NCBI GenBank assembly: GCA_900320345.1
Contig: ONRZ01000003.1
Coordinates: 1-54,240 of the forward strand
DNA: 54,240 nt
Source of the DNA: an uncultured Lachnospiraceae bacterium
GTDB taxonomy: Bacteria; Bacillota; Clostridia; Lachnospirales; Lachnospiraceae
Direction of reading: 5' to 3'
Positions 17,438 to 26,356 of the stretch are shown here, in pieces. Within the stretch, counting starts at the first letter, position 1. Each line of letters opens with the position of its first letter. Made by a program: the position numbers and the translations under genes. Below the pieces are notes generated by a model that saw nothing but the letters and a program-made list of their open reading frames with translations, ran no database searches and was not told the origin of the DNA.

Positions 17438-18307
17438 TCAATCAATTCCTGCAAAAACCCTCATTGCAGACTTTACGTTTTCCTTCATGGCTTTACGGGC
17501 TGCCATAAAGATCGATGAGAAAAATACCGGCTCACCCTCCTTAAGACTGTTCAGATAGTCAACCACAGCCGCTCCGCCTGATTTATCCATGTATGTGAAA
17601 TAATTGATCTTTCTGACACCTGACTCAACTGCCTTATGATAATCTTCCGTGCTTACACCGGAACCGCCATGCATAACAACCGGGATGTTACCGGTCTTCA
17701 TTCTTACATTTCTTACAACATCAAAATCAAGCCTGGGCTCGGTAAGGTAAATACCGTGGGTGGTTCCGAATGAACAGGCCAGGGCATCAATCTTCGTCTC
17801 AGCAACAAACTTTGCGGCAAGGTCCGGGTCCGTATAAATCTTTGTATCATCATCCACGCCGGCGCCATCATTTCCCATACCGGATTCCCGCTTTCCCATG
17901 GAACCAAGTTCAGCCTCCACTGATGCCCCATATTTACCTGCCATCTTAACAGCCTTTTTGGTATTCTCAAGGTTCTCCTCATAAGCAAGTACCGAGCCGT
18001 CATACATTATTCCCGTAAAACCGATCTTAAGAGCCGTCTGTAGATAGTCAAGAGTCTCACCATGATCAAGATGTACACATACAGGAACGGTTGCCTTCTT
18101 TGCCATCTCCACCATGATCGGCCCTATTGTCGTAAGCGGGATCCAGGGCTCATGACACTGGGCAAACTGCATGATGATCGGCAGTTTAAGTTCCTCTGCC
18201 GCTTCAAGCTCAGCCTCGACGGCCTCAAGGCAAGATGCATTGAAAGACCCTACAGCAATGTTTTTCTCCTCAGCAATATCCATTATTTCCTTTAATGTAA
18301 CCAGCAT
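17438..18307 (-). CDS. Class II fructose-bisphosphate (ketose-bisphosphate) aldolase family
   Basis: 289 residues, a full-length zinc-dependent class II aldolase. VPVCVHLDHGETLDYLQTAL holds the catalytic Asp (about 81) and first zinc His (about 82). CSFGTTHGIYLTEPRLDFDV and IPVVMHGGSGVSTEDY hold the other His ligands and the phosphate-binding glycines. EAELGSMGKRESGM is the usual strand-loop segment. It would cleave or make a ketose-bisphosphate such as fructose- or tagatose-1,6-bisphosphate; sequence alone does not separate these. The start follows AGGAGGTACAAAAA. It is monocistronic, with a promoter at 18363-18391. Confidence 0.9.
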   Translation of the reverse strand: MLVTLKEIMDIAEEKNIAVGSFNASCLEAVEAELEAAEELKLPIIMQFAQCHEPWIPLTTIGPIMVEMAKKATVPVCVHLDHGETLDYLQTALKIGFTGIMYDGSVLAYEENLENTKKAVKMAGKYGASVEAELGSMGKRESGMGNDGAGVDDDTKIYTDPDLAAKFVAETKIDALACSFGTTHGIYLTEPRLDFDVVRNVRMKTGNIPVVMHGGSGVSTEDYHKAVESGVRKINYFTYMDKSGGAAVVDYLNSLKEGEPVFFSSIFMAARKAMKENVKSAMRVFAGID

Positions 18308-18362
18308 TTTTTGTACCTCCTATATACACCGGAAAACGAATTAAATACAGGTCATTAAAAAC

Positions 18363-18391
18363 AGTTTAAAACATTTTTCTGTTCTTCACAA
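18363..18391 (-). promoter_or_regulatory. Promoter of the aldolase gene
   Basis: On the minus strand TTGTGA (18391-18386) and TAAACT (18368-18363) are separated by 17 bp. The predicted start near 18356 leaves a 48-base leader with the strong ribosome binding site. Confidence 0.55.
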
Positions 18392-18402
18392 CAGTCCACA
18401 CG

Positions 18403-18453
18403 CAAAAACAGGCCGTTCCAATAAGGAAATTCATCATTTGAACGAATCCGGCC
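18403..18453 (-). terminator. Terminator-like hairpin upstream of the aldolase promoter
   Basis: On the minus strand GGCCG pairs with CGGCC across a loop of about 33 bases with weak internal pairing, followed by TGTTTTTG. No minus-strand gene ends here: the next gene upstream is on the other strand. It may end a small RNA transcribed from about 18520, or shield the aldolase promoter. The 3' arm matches the terminator at 8233-8267 (GGAACGG, C or T, CTGTTTTTG). Confidence 0.45.
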
Positions 18454-18583
18454 AAAGTACAGCGGTTATATTCAGTCTTTCTGTCCATGGTATGGGACAT
18501 TTACCACGAGATTTTCAAATATAATACGAACATACATTCTTATATTTTGTATTCGGCTGTATCTTCCGCTCAACATCTAGCGG

Positions 18584-18612
18584 TTGATGTTTCCGTACAA
18601 ATGTTCTATTAT
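18584..18612 (+). promoter_or_regulatory. Promoter of the HAD hydrolase gene pair
   Basis: TTGATG (18584-18589) and TATTAT (18607-18612) are 17 bp apart, 43 bp upstream of the start codon. AACATC/GATGTT forms a short inverted repeat over the -35 box, and related ACAAATGTTC and ACAAACATCTGTTC motifs flank the -10, so a regulator site is possible. The rest of the 18308-18654 gap contains the aldolase promoter and the hairpin at 18403. Confidence 0.6.
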
Positions 18613-18654
18613 AATATTACAAACATCTGTTCGTTTTTATGAAGGGAGGCTGCC

Positions 18655-18987
18655 ATGGAAAACAATAAGATAATCGCAGTTGATTTTGACGGAACTCTTA
18701 GTTTTGGAACATGGCCGGATGTCGGAGAACCCAACGTCCCGCTTATAGAACAGCTTAAAGATCTTAAGAATAAAGGCAACAAGCTAATACTCTGGACCTG
18801 CCGTGCCGGTGAGGCTCTTGATCTTGCTATAGCCTGGTGCAGGGACCAGCAGCTTGAATTTGATGCAATAAATGATAACCTGCCGGAAATAGTTGAACTG
18901 TATGGCAATAATTCAAGGAAGATCACATGTGACTATTATATCGATGACAGGGCATGTCTTCCCAATACTCTTTTAATAGGTGCATAA
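18655..18987 (+). CDS. Small HAD-superfamily hydrolase
   Basis: 110 residues. Motif I is VDFDGTLSFG, with the nucleophile and acid Asp at 10 and 12. Motif II is ILWTCRAGEALD with its Thr, and the end has KITCDYYIDDRA, with the Lys of motif III and the acidic pair of motif IV. There is no cap domain beyond short inserts, like the small phage-type or BT0820-like HAD proteins. It should act on a small phosphorylated molecule or nucleic-acid end; the substrate is unknown. GGGAGG precedes the ATG. It is followed after one base by the 90-residue gene at 18989, clearly the same transcript. Confidence 0.85.
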   Translation: MENNKIIAVDFDGTLSFGTWPDVGEPNVPLIEQLKDLKNKGNKLILWTCRAGEALDLAIAWCRDQQLEFDAINDNLPEIVELYGNNSRKITCDYYIDDRACLPNTLLIGA

Positions 18988-18988
18988 A

Positions 18989-19261
18989 ATGGAAACCGAA
19001 GCAAATTATCCGATACAATTGATAGCCGTGACATCAACGCTTGGCGATATAACCCCTATCCGCTTCCGTTATGAGAATGGCGAACACGAGCTCGTTACGG
19101 TAAATGTAGATGAGATACATGCCAAAAAGGAAATGACCATAGGAAAGGGCGGATCCATCATCTATACCTGTGCTTCATTGATCGACGAGACGAAGATGCT
19201 CTATCAGTTAAGATATGAGATCGGCACACATAAGTGGATATTCATGAAGAAGCTGAGCTGA
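18989..19261 (+). CDS. Hypothetical protein co-transcribed with the HAD hydrolase
   Basis: 90 residues from an ATG one base after the HAD stop; a start nine bases earlier would overlap that stop and is less likely. It is predicted mainly beta-strand, with no membrane segment or signal: PIQLIAVTSTLGDITPIRFR, then VTVNVDEIHAKKEM, SIIYTCASLIDE and YQLRYEIGTHKWIF. I recall this sort of small beta protein as a recurrent hypothetical in Clostridia but know no function. Coupling to the HAD gene suggests a partner. Confidence 0.75.
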   Translation: METEANYPIQLIAVTSTLGDITPIRFRYENGEHELVTVNVDEIHAKKEMTIGKGGSIIYTCASLIDETKMLYQLRYEIGTHKWIFMKKLS

Positions 19262-19276
19262 GGAGAGATCTATACC

Positions 19277-20248
19277 TCAGTATGCGTTAACATATTCATC
19301 CGTCATATGCCAAAGGTTCTTTGTGTCATAATTCCCCGGCAGGTGTACCCAGTTACCGTCGTCTGTTTCGATATACCATGCTCCTTCGCTCATATCATAT
19401 TCCATCCAACCGTAATCACCGTAGTCGGAAGATATCCCTTCATACCAGTACTGCCACTGATATGGTGATACGGTATCATTATAATAAAACCAGCATTTTG
19501 TCTGACTGTCATACCAGTCTTCACCATCCAGATAACAGGTTCTGCCTATCTCCTCCACATAAACGGAGTTCTTTACGGATTCCGCTTTTCTGGTTTCGGC
19601 CGGACTGCTGCCTGAATTAAAACTCAAAAACAATACGGCAGCAATAACAAAAAACGGCAATAAAATACATAATAAAAATGTTGCTATAGCGATCTTACCG
19701 ATAAATGGTGTTTGGGATAAAACGCTCTTAAAACCTGTGTTGTTTCTGACACCGCTGCCATACGCTGTTTTTTCTTTATCCGTTATATCGATCTGAAATT
19801 GGGCTCCGCATTTATCGCAGACGGGTATTGCCCCTTCTTTCCACTGATACACCATGCGATTTTCGCAAAATTCGCACTTCAGCACCGTAGTACCGCCGAC
19901 CATGACCATATTGTTATAATGCTGACCGTTCTCGTCATAGTAACCTTCCTCAAATGAACGACCGTCTGACGCTGTCCAGCCCTGCGGATAATAATCATAA
20001 TCATGCGACGAACAAATGAAATGACGTACTGCCCCATGCGCCGCACTGTTCCATCCATATGGCTGCGAAGTACGCTTGCGGAGCACCGGTGAGCTGCTCC
20101 GATAACTGCTTCGCGAAGAAAAAACAGAAGAGCCATGATGGCCTGATGAATGGCTTGAATGACTTCTGCTGCTCGAATGATGCGAAGAACTGTGTGAACT
20201 GTGATGACTGCTGCTGTGGTGTGAACTGCTGTGTCTGCTTGGCGGCAT
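19277..20248 (-). CDS. His/Ser-rich zinc-ribbon membrane protein
   Basis: 323 residues from the ATG at 20248 (AAAGGAG before it; the open frame extends 18 codons further upstream without such a site). Residues 1-70 are almost all His, Ser and Arg in SSHHSS-type repeats. A zinc ribbon follows (CEFCEN ... CDKCGAQF, about 150-180), then one membrane helix (about 210-235). The outside domain is rich in Trp and Tyr (RTCYLDGEDWYDSQTKCWFY ... WMEYDMSEGAWYIET). The layout suggests a metal-binding cytoplasmic end tied to a surface domain; function unknown. It is convergent with the HAD pair: the stops are 16 bp apart with a weak CTGAGG/CCTCAG hairpin between. Confidence 0.8.
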   Translation of the reverse strand: MPPSRHSSSHHSSSHHSSHSSSHHSSSRSHSSHSSGHHGSSVFSSRSSYRSSSPVLRKRTSQPYGWNSAAHGAVRHFICSSHDYDYYPQGWTASDGRSFEEGYYDENGQHYNNMVMVGGTTVLKCEFCENRMVYQWKEGAIPVCDKCGAQFQIDITDKEKTAYGSGVRNNTGFKSVLSQTPFIGKIAIATFLLCILLPFFVIAAVLFLSFNSGSSPAETRKAESVKNSVYVEEIGRTCYLDGEDWYDSQTKCWFYYNDTVSPYQWQYWYEGISSDYGDYGWMEYDMSEGAWYIETDDGNWVHLPGNYDTKNLWHMTDEYVNAY

Positions 20249-20351
20249 TTTTTCTCCTTTTACTGACTCCGACTTATTATCAAAACATCGATGCTCTATC
20301 ACTTATCCGGTATATACAAGACCTTCAAACATATCTTCAACATTTACTCAA

Positions 20352-21845
20352 CTATTCCCTTCTGTATGAATCCCTGCTCCTTTTCATTTCATACATCTTT
20401 GAATCCGAAAGGCTGATAAGCTTATCAAGTTCCCCTTCCACTCCTGTCAGTTCTGCGACAATAGGACCGTAACTCATGTCGATCCCGTAGGGAAGATCGC
20501 TGTCCTTATTATGACGTTTTATCAGCTTTTCGATCTTCTTTTCATAATCCTTAACATGATCTCCGGATCCTGTCCGCTCTCCCATTATAAGGAATTCGTC
20601 GCCGCCTGTCCTGAATGCCATATCCCCTTCCGTCAGTGATTCCCTTATTATCCCGGCAAGTTCGGCTATCGCCTTGTCGCCATGCTCATGACCGAAGGTA
20701 TCATTGATATACTTAAGTCCGTTCATATCAGCCACGCACAGGAACAGGGATTTATGACTTTTAAATACATCCAGGTACATCTTCTCGGAATAATGCAGCA
20801 TTCCCTTTCTGTTGTAAAACCCGGTAATGGGATCGGTGAGCAGTTCCTTTCTTAACATCTTCTTCTCTTTTTTCAGCCTGTCATAATGCTCGGTCGCATC
20901 TATAAGGACATACAGCTTACCAAAGCTCTCCCCATTATAGAGGAGATCATTTTCCTCAGGAGTGAATATCCTGTCATTTATACTTATCGTCTTTCCGTGA
21001 AGTATGGCACCTTGCACCGAATCTATAACCGCAGCCGGATCCTCTTCTATCTGAGGGAACAATTCTCCGGCCGGTTCATTATAATACTGGATATCTCCCT
21101 CATTGTCTATAGCGATCACACCCTCCGACAGCCTGTCTACCATAAAATCACGGGCGATATCTCTCGTTCCCAGAAGGTTATACCTGAATATGGATATGAA
21201 CATAAAGACCATACCAAGAATGGAGCCTATCATTGTGAAATCGTATACATTTGTTATATTGAAAATGTTAATGACAAAGAAGAGAATTTCGATAACAAAT
21301 GCTATCATTACCATCAGAATGCGTTTTCTGGCAACCTTCTTGCGTTCTCTCGCATAAGAAATGATAAGTACTGACATACCCAGCACGATAAGAATTCCCT
21401 GCATCATGAAAAAGATATTATGGACTATGCCGTCCTTATGTATTAATACCGGGAACTGCCCGTCCATGGTAAAATCAATATCCGAATAGTACAGATCATG
21501 ATGCTGAAGGGTAAGTACGGCAGCGTATATCCCGGCGTGGATGAGAACCAGACCGTTGATAATGATCTTCGGTATCTTAATATTGCTCAGCTCAAAGACA
21601 AACAGGAACAGGGAAAAACAGATCCATATCCGTCCCGCATATGACAGCTGCAGTGCGGTAATATAGGCATCCAGGCTTTTGGCCTTAAGCTCCAGAAGAT
21701 ATCCGAGATTATTTATAAGGGTCGCAACGCAGGAAAAAAACAGATAAGCGCGCAGAGAATCCTTCCAGCTTTTCAGAACAAGCCAGCTCTCAATGAACAA
21801 TCCCACTATTCCGATGTATTGAATTAAAATAAGTAAATCGTACAT
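20352..21845 (-). CDS. Membrane diguanylate cyclase with 7TM sensor and PAS-like domain
   Basis: 497 residues. Residues 1-225 contain seven membrane helices of the histidine-kinase-N7TM type. Residues about 235-325 resemble a PAS domain (DRLSEGVIAIDNEGDIQYYN). A linker helix leads to a GGDEF domain (335-490) with LTDPITGFYNRKGM, DMNGLKYINDTFGHEHGD and an intact active site RTGGDEFLI. The inhibitory RxxD site is absent (TEGD at that place), so product inhibition is unlikely. It would make c-di-GMP in response to a membrane or small-molecule cue. It is divergent from the hybrid kinase at 22039. Confidence 0.9.
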   Translation of the reverse strand: MYDLLILIQYIGIVGLFIESWLVLKSWKDSLRAYLFFSCVATLINNLGYLLELKAKSLDAYITALQLSYAGRIWICFSLFLFVFELSNIKIPKIIINGLVLIHAGIYAAVLTLQHHDLYYSDIDFTMDGQFPVLIHKDGIVHNIFFMMQGILIVLGMSVLIISYARERKKVARKRILMVMIAFVIEILFFVINIFNITNVYDFTMIGSILGMVFMFISIFRYNLLGTRDIARDFMVDRLSEGVIAIDNEGDIQYYNEPAGELFPQIEEDPAAVIDSVQGAILHGKTISINDRIFTPEENDLLYNGESFGKLYVLIDATEHYDRLKKEKKMLRKELLTDPITGFYNRKGMLHYSEKMYLDVFKSHKSLFLCVADMNGLKYINDTFGHEHGDKAIAELAGIIRESLTEGDMAFRTGGDEFLIMGERTGSGDHVKDYEKKIEKLIKRHNKDSDLPYGIDMSYGPIVAELTGVEGELDKLISLSDSKMYEMKRSRDSYRRE

Positions 21846-21968
21846 GCGTTTACCTGCCCATAAAACCGGACAAACACCCGGGATGCCATTAAAAATGCAA
21901 AATAAAGTATGAGTGCGCTTTAGTGTAGTATGTCACACATGCCACACTTTTTCAAACATAAACTGAAC

Positions 21969-21997
21969 TTGCGATATTACTTTCGGTCTTATATACT
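21969..21997 (+). promoter_or_regulatory. Promoter of the hybrid kinase gene
   Basis: TTGCGA (21969-21974) and TATACT (21992-21997) are 17 bp apart. The start near 22004 gives a leader of about 35 bases ending in AGGAGATCCCAT before the ATG. Confidence 0.5.
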
Positions 21998-22038
21998 GTT
22001 CTTATATATCGATGATTTCATCATACAGGAGATCCCAT

Positions 22039-24417
22039 ATGAAATACGATGATATTATAAATACCAGGTTTTCCGAACCTGCCGCTATACTCTCATATAA
22101 GAACGGAAAGTTGGGATTACTTGAGATCAATGAGAAATTCATTCCCGAGTTATGGATGAATGTTTCAGAAGAAGAGTTCATCAAAAACGCTCTCGAAAAA
22201 TGCTTTGATGAAGAGAACCTGCGAGTGTTCACAAATGCTATAGAGAAATGCATAAATTCCCAAAAGGAGCAGTCCGTTGAAACCTGGCGTAATATGTTTT
22301 CCGATTGCTGCGGTTACGATAAGATCTGTCTTAAAAGCCGATTGATACTGATAGAAAAGACTGATGAAGAAGCCATTGTTTATGAGGGTATCAGAAATAT
22401 CTCAAATGAGAAAAGAATTCTGGATACCCTGGAAGATATAGAATACAGATATAAAACTGCAAGTGAACAGATAAATATTTATAACTGGGAATACACCATA
22501 GCGACAAAAGAAATGCGCCCCTGCTATCGATGTATGAGAGATCTTGGTCTTCCTGCGCTTGTGACCAATTATCCGGAACCGGCCATTGATGCAGGGATCT
22601 TCCCGCCTGATTATGCCGATATGTACCGTGATATGATGCGAAAGATCGATGCCGGAGCGCCGGAACTTGAGGCGGATATTCCCCTTACGGTAGGGCGTGT
22701 TCCTTTTCGCGTCAAATATACGACCGAATTTGATGATAACGGAAATCCCGTTAAGGCTTTCGGTTCGGCTACACTCATTTCCGAAACTGAACTCGGTCAG
22801 ATAAAACTTGATAACCAGATCATATTGTCGCTTGCGGAGAAATACAAGTGTATTTATCTTGCCGATCTTATCAACAATACGGTAAAAACCATCAAGGCGG
22901 ATGGCATATTCAGCACAGGAAAAGACATAAACTGTGCAGACCTCTTGGGAGCGATCGATTCTAAGCTTAAGAGCAATGCCGGGGAATATGAAGGTTTATC
23001 GATCGATACCGGCTCGGTCAGAAAACAGATGTTTGAAAACGGTGACCGGCGGGAGTTCGTCTATAAAGACGATACGGATGATCGTTGGATCAGGATCGAT
23101 CTTCAGGTAATAGAACGCAGCAAAAATACGATCGACCGGTTACTCATCACAATTTCCGTTATTGATGATATGCAGGCTCAGAAAATGGATGCCGACCGGC
23201 TGATAGCATCGCAGAAAGAAGAACTTGAGGACCGGCAGACCATGCTTATGGCTGCAATTGACGAGGCAAATCGCGCCAATACGGCTAAGACCGAATTCTT
23301 CTCCAACATGTCGCACGATATACGTACTCCTATGAACGCGATCATGGGATTTTCCAGGCTCGCTATTGACGAGTTGGATAACAGGGAACATATGAAAGAC
23401 TATCTTAACGGGATCGTATCCGCCAGTGATCACCTTATGAACCTGATCAATGATATTCTGGATATGAGCAGGATAGAAAGCGGTAAGATGGAACTTACGC
23501 TGTCTTCGGTAAAGCTTAAGGATCTGTTATCGGAATGTGCCGATATGATCCGGGTTAAGACGGAAGAAAACAGGCTGGATTTCAATGTGAATATCTCGGA
23601 TATGGGAGACGATATTGTTGAATGTGACCGGCTTCGCTTCAATCAGGTGATACTTAATCTTCTTTCAAATGCATATAAGTTTACCCACGAAGGCGGGAGT
23701 ATTTTCCTTGAAGGTAAGCTTCTTCGACGCGAAGAACTGCTTACTTATGAGATACGCGTAAAAGATACCGGGATAGGTATGTCAGAGCAATATCTTGAAC
23801 ATATATGGGAAGCTTATTCACGCGAACAAACCGAAACAGATGAAAAAACACCGGGGACCGGTCTGGGAATGGCTATAGTACGGAATATCGTAAATCTGAT
23901 GCAGGGTACGATCGATGTCAGTTCAAGTCCAGGCCTCGGAACCGAATTTGTGATCATACTTCCGTTGAAGGCAGCGTCAGGTGATCCCGAAGAACTTCCA
24001 CAGGAGAAGATCAGAAATGATGCGATGAACAGAGACTATAAGGGAACTACGGTTCTCGTGGTCGATGATTCCGCGACAAATCTTAAGATCGCGGAACTGA
24101 TACTTTCAAAGCATAAGTTCACGATCATAAAAACAGACAGTGGTATAAATGCTATCCAAATAGTAAAAGACAGCAAACCCGGTGATATAGATCTGATACT
24201 TATGGATGTAATGATGCCTGTCATGGATGGTCTTGAAGCGACAAGAAGGATCAGAGCACTTGATGACCCTGCCCTTTCAAAAATACCGATCGTCGCAATG
24301 ACGGCAAACGCTTTTGATACGGATGTTCAGGAAGCACTTGATGCGGGAATGAATGCACATATAGCCAAGCCATTCAAAGAGGAAGATCTTCTGTTTAAGA
24401 TAAGTGTGAATCTATGA
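22039..24417 (+). CDS. Cytoplasmic hybrid sensor histidine kinase with receiver domain
   Basis: 792 residues from the ATG at 22039 (AGGAG upstream). There are no membrane helices or signal. Two PAS-like regions (about 20-130 and 140-260) and a further divergent sensor segment precede a HisKA domain with FFSNMSHDIRTPMNAIMGFS, His at about 426. The ATPase domain has FNQVILNLLSNAYKFTHEG, RVKDTGIGMSEQY and TPGTGLGMAIVRNI. A C-terminal receiver (about 670-790) has VLVVDDSATNLKI, LILMDVMMPVMDG with the acceptor Asp near 723, and AHIAKPF. This is a standard Lachnospiraceae-type hybrid kinase; no partner output gene is adjacent. Its end overlaps the convergent radical SAM gene by six bases. Confidence 0.92.
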   Translation: MKYDDIINTRFSEPAAILSYKNGKLGLLEINEKFIPELWMNVSEEEFIKNALEKCFDEENLRVFTNAIEKCINSQKEQSVETWRNMFSDCCGYDKICLKSRLILIEKTDEEAIVYEGIRNISNEKRILDTLEDIEYRYKTASEQINIYNWEYTIATKEMRPCYRCMRDLGLPALVTNYPEPAIDAGIFPPDYADMYRDMMRKIDAGAPELEADIPLTVGRVPFRVKYTTEFDDNGNPVKAFGSATLISETELGQIKLDNQIILSLAEKYKCIYLADLINNTVKTIKADGIFSTGKDINCADLLGAIDSKLKSNAGEYEGLSIDTGSVRKQMFENGDRREFVYKDDTDDRWIRIDLQVIERSKNTIDRLLITISVIDDMQAQKMDADRLIASQKEELEDRQTMLMAAIDEANRANTAKTEFFSNMSHDIRTPMNAIMGFSRLAIDELDNREHMKDYLNGIVSASDHLMNLINDILDMSRIESGKMELTLSSVKLKDLLSECADMIRVKTEENRLDFNVNISDMGDDIVECDRLRFNQVILNLLSNAYKFTHEGGSIFLEGKLLRREELLTYEIRVKDTGIGMSEQYLEHIWEAYSREQTETDEKTPGTGLGMAIVRNIVNLMQGTIDVSSSPGLGTEFVIILPLKAASGDPEELPQEKIRNDAMNRDYKGTTVLVVDDSATNLKIAELILSKHKFTIIKTDSGINAIQIVKDSKPGDIDLILMDVMMPVMDGLEATRRIRALDDPALSKIPIVAMTANAFDTDVQEALDAGMNAHIAKPFKEEDLLFKISVNL

Positions 24418-25299
24418 CAAAGCTTCGATCTTGGACCTCAAAAGGTTCAATACGCGTTTTTTATCTTTACTCCATTCGGGTGCGATAAGAAGCTTTTTAT
24501 CTCCGTCACCCGTCATCCTGTGAATGACCATATCCTCAGGAAGGATCATCAGTGCATCTCGGATAATGTCCGTATACTCCTCCATGCCAAGGCAGGAAAA
24601 CTTCCCGTCAAGATATTCATCGGCAAGGTCCGTACCTCTCAATACATGTAAAAGCTGAAGCTTTATTCCCTGCACGCCGCTGTCTCCGACGTATTTTACC
24701 GTCTCAAGCATGTCTTCCCTGCTCTCTCCGGGAAGCCCCAAAATGACGTGGACTATCGTCTCTATACTCCGGTCCCTGAGTTTACGTACGGCTCTATCAT
24801 AAACACTTAGCGGATAGCCGCGGCGTATGTACTCTGCGGTTTTTTTATGGATCGTCTGAAGACCCAGTTCTATCCATACCGGTTTTATCCTGTTTATCCC
24901 CGAAATAATGTCAAGAATATCATCCTCCAGACAGTCCGGTCTTGTGGCAATGGATATGATCTCAATGTCTTCATGCATTGCCGCTTCCATATACATTTTC
25001 TCAAGCTTTTCTGCAGGTCCGTAGGTATTGGTAAAGGCCTGGAAATAGGCTATATATCCGAAGCCCTCGTCCGGCATCTTCCCCTGAACCCTTTTCTTAC
25101 CGCTCTCGATCTGATCATAGATCGACATTACTGGATCACCTGCAAAATCACCCGAGCCGGTTCCCGAACAGAATATGCAACCTCCGGTCCCGAGAGTACC
25201 ATCCCTGTTTGGACATGTAAGTCCGGCATTTATCGATATCTTATATAGTTTCTTTCCATATCTGCTTTTCAGATACTCATTTACAGTCTGTTGTTTCAC
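24412..25299 (-). CDS. TIGR01212-family radical SAM protein (YhcC-like)
   Basis: 295 residues. The N-terminal cluster site is NAGLTCPNRDGTLGTGGCIF followed by C, with the spaced cysteines of this family rather than the plain CxxxCxxC. GSGDFAGDP, WIELGLQTIHKKTAEYIRRG and VHVILGLPGESREDM are all characteristic. It should bind a 4Fe-4S cluster and S-adenosylmethionine; the family resembles Elp3-like enzymes but its reaction is not firmly known. The start is a GTG at 25299 with a weak GGGAT site; no better ATG exists. It lies 18 bp after the SGNH gene on the same strand. Confidence 0.88.
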   Translation of the reverse strand: MKQQTVNEYLKSRYGKKLYKISINAGLTCPNRDGTLGTGGCIFCSGTGSGDFAGDPVMSIYDQIESGKKRVQGKMPDEGFGYIAYFQAFTNTYGPAEKLEKMYMEAAMHEDIEIISIATRPDCLEDDILDIISGINRIKPVWIELGLQTIHKKTAEYIRRGYPLSVYDRAVRKLRDRSIETIVHVILGLPGESREDMLETVKYVGDSGVQGIKLQLLHVLRGTDLADEYLDGKFSCLGMEEYTDIIRDALMILPEDMVIHRMTGDGDKKLLIAPEWSKDKKRVLNLLRSKIEALS

Positions 25300-25317
25300 T
25301 TAATTATCCCAAGATGG

Positions 25318-26250
25318 TTATTTAGGTAAAGCAGCATTTGCCGGAACTGCAGGAGGAGGAGTGGGAGCGGCAGCCCTTAGGGCAAGGAAACCGGAGATAT
25401 ATGCTCTTATCGTATTTGCCCATATCTCATATGCCTTGTTCGTAAGATGCAGGCTTCCGTCCGATGAAAGTCCTGCCGAAAGATGACCTGTTTCATCCAT
25501 CAGCGGTGTCGCGATATCCACATAATTCATATTGGGAAACTTATCACAGTAACTCTTCATATAGGAATTAAATTTCGTGACTTTCTCATTGTTGACATTG
25601 CTGCCCGGCCTTGTCGGCGTACAGCTTTCTATAAATATCGTGACGAGCGGGTTTTCCGCAAGTATACCGCTCAAATATTCCTGATATTTGGAAAATGCGT
25701 TTTCGGCACTCGAATTGCCGACAAGATCGTTCGTCCCCATGCATATGAACACGTATAGAGCACCGCTTTGTTTTATCGCGTCCTTTGCTCTCATGGGCGT
25801 TCCGGCATACTTCGGAATATACTTTGACATGGCGTTTTTATCGGCATAAAAAGAATAACTGACTCTTGTCAGCATTGTGGCGTTTCCGAGAGGGACTTTT
25901 CCTTTTGCATTGTTATACATCGTAAGACCTTCTCCGACCGAATTCCCGATAAAAGCAGACTGTGACAGGAACACATTGACCGGATCGGGAGCAACAATTG
26001 CAACAGGAACATTCTCAGGAATACCACCGGGTACAGTCGCAGGTACGACCCCCGGTACAACTCCCGGTACAGTTGCGGGTACGGTCCCCGGTATAGTCGC
26101 AGGTACGGTCCCCGGTACAGCTCCGGGAACGGCTTGTGTTTCTGCCGCAGAAGCCACATCCGTAAATTGTATGATCATAGCTGCAGCAAGCACAATCGCG
26201 GCTGCGATACGGTTCACTCCGTATTTTCTTCTTCCTCTTTCAGATCTCAT
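25318..26250 (-). CDS. Secreted SGNH/GDSL-like hydrolase with a Pro/Val/Thr repeat region
   Basis: 310 residues. A signal peptide (to about residue 35, ending ASA) is followed by a low-complexity stretch (about 38-80) of VPGTVPATIPGT-type units with period about four to eight. The SGNH domain then has block I as FIGNSVGEGL (Ser nucleophile), block III as MGTNDLVGNS and block V as DGSLHLTNKAYEIW (Asp and His). All catalytic residues are present, so an esterase or lipase-like activity on envelope glycans or O-acyl groups is expected. The repeat probably spans the cell wall. Start ATG at 26250 with GAGGAATCTAA. Confidence 0.85.
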   Translation of the reverse strand: MRSERGRRKYGVNRIAAAIVLAAAMIIQFTDVASAAETQAVPGAVPGTVPATIPGTVPATVPGVVPGVVPATVPGGIPENVPVAIVAPDPVNVFLSQSAFIGNSVGEGLTMYNNAKGKVPLGNATMLTRVSYSFYADKNAMSKYIPKYAGTPMRAKDAIKQSGALYVFICMGTNDLVGNSSAENAFSKYQEYLSGILAENPLVTIFIESCTPTRPGSNVNNEKVTKFNSYMKSYCDKFPNMNYVDIATPLMDETGHLSAGLSSDGSLHLTNKAYEIWANTIRAYISGFLALRAAAPTPPPAVPANAALPK

Positions 26251-26356
26251 TTAGATTCCTCAAACATTTTCTAATTAAATTTCCCAAGCCGGGATGATGT
26301 TACTAAATCATTATCTTTAGAAAGACACATTCTGTCAAGAACAGGGGGAACTGTTC

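Noticed and set aside
18527..18540. SOS (LexA) box CGAACATACATTCT
   Set aside because: Only the first half-site fits the Firmicutes consensus; the second has two mismatches and no damage-response gene is adjacent.
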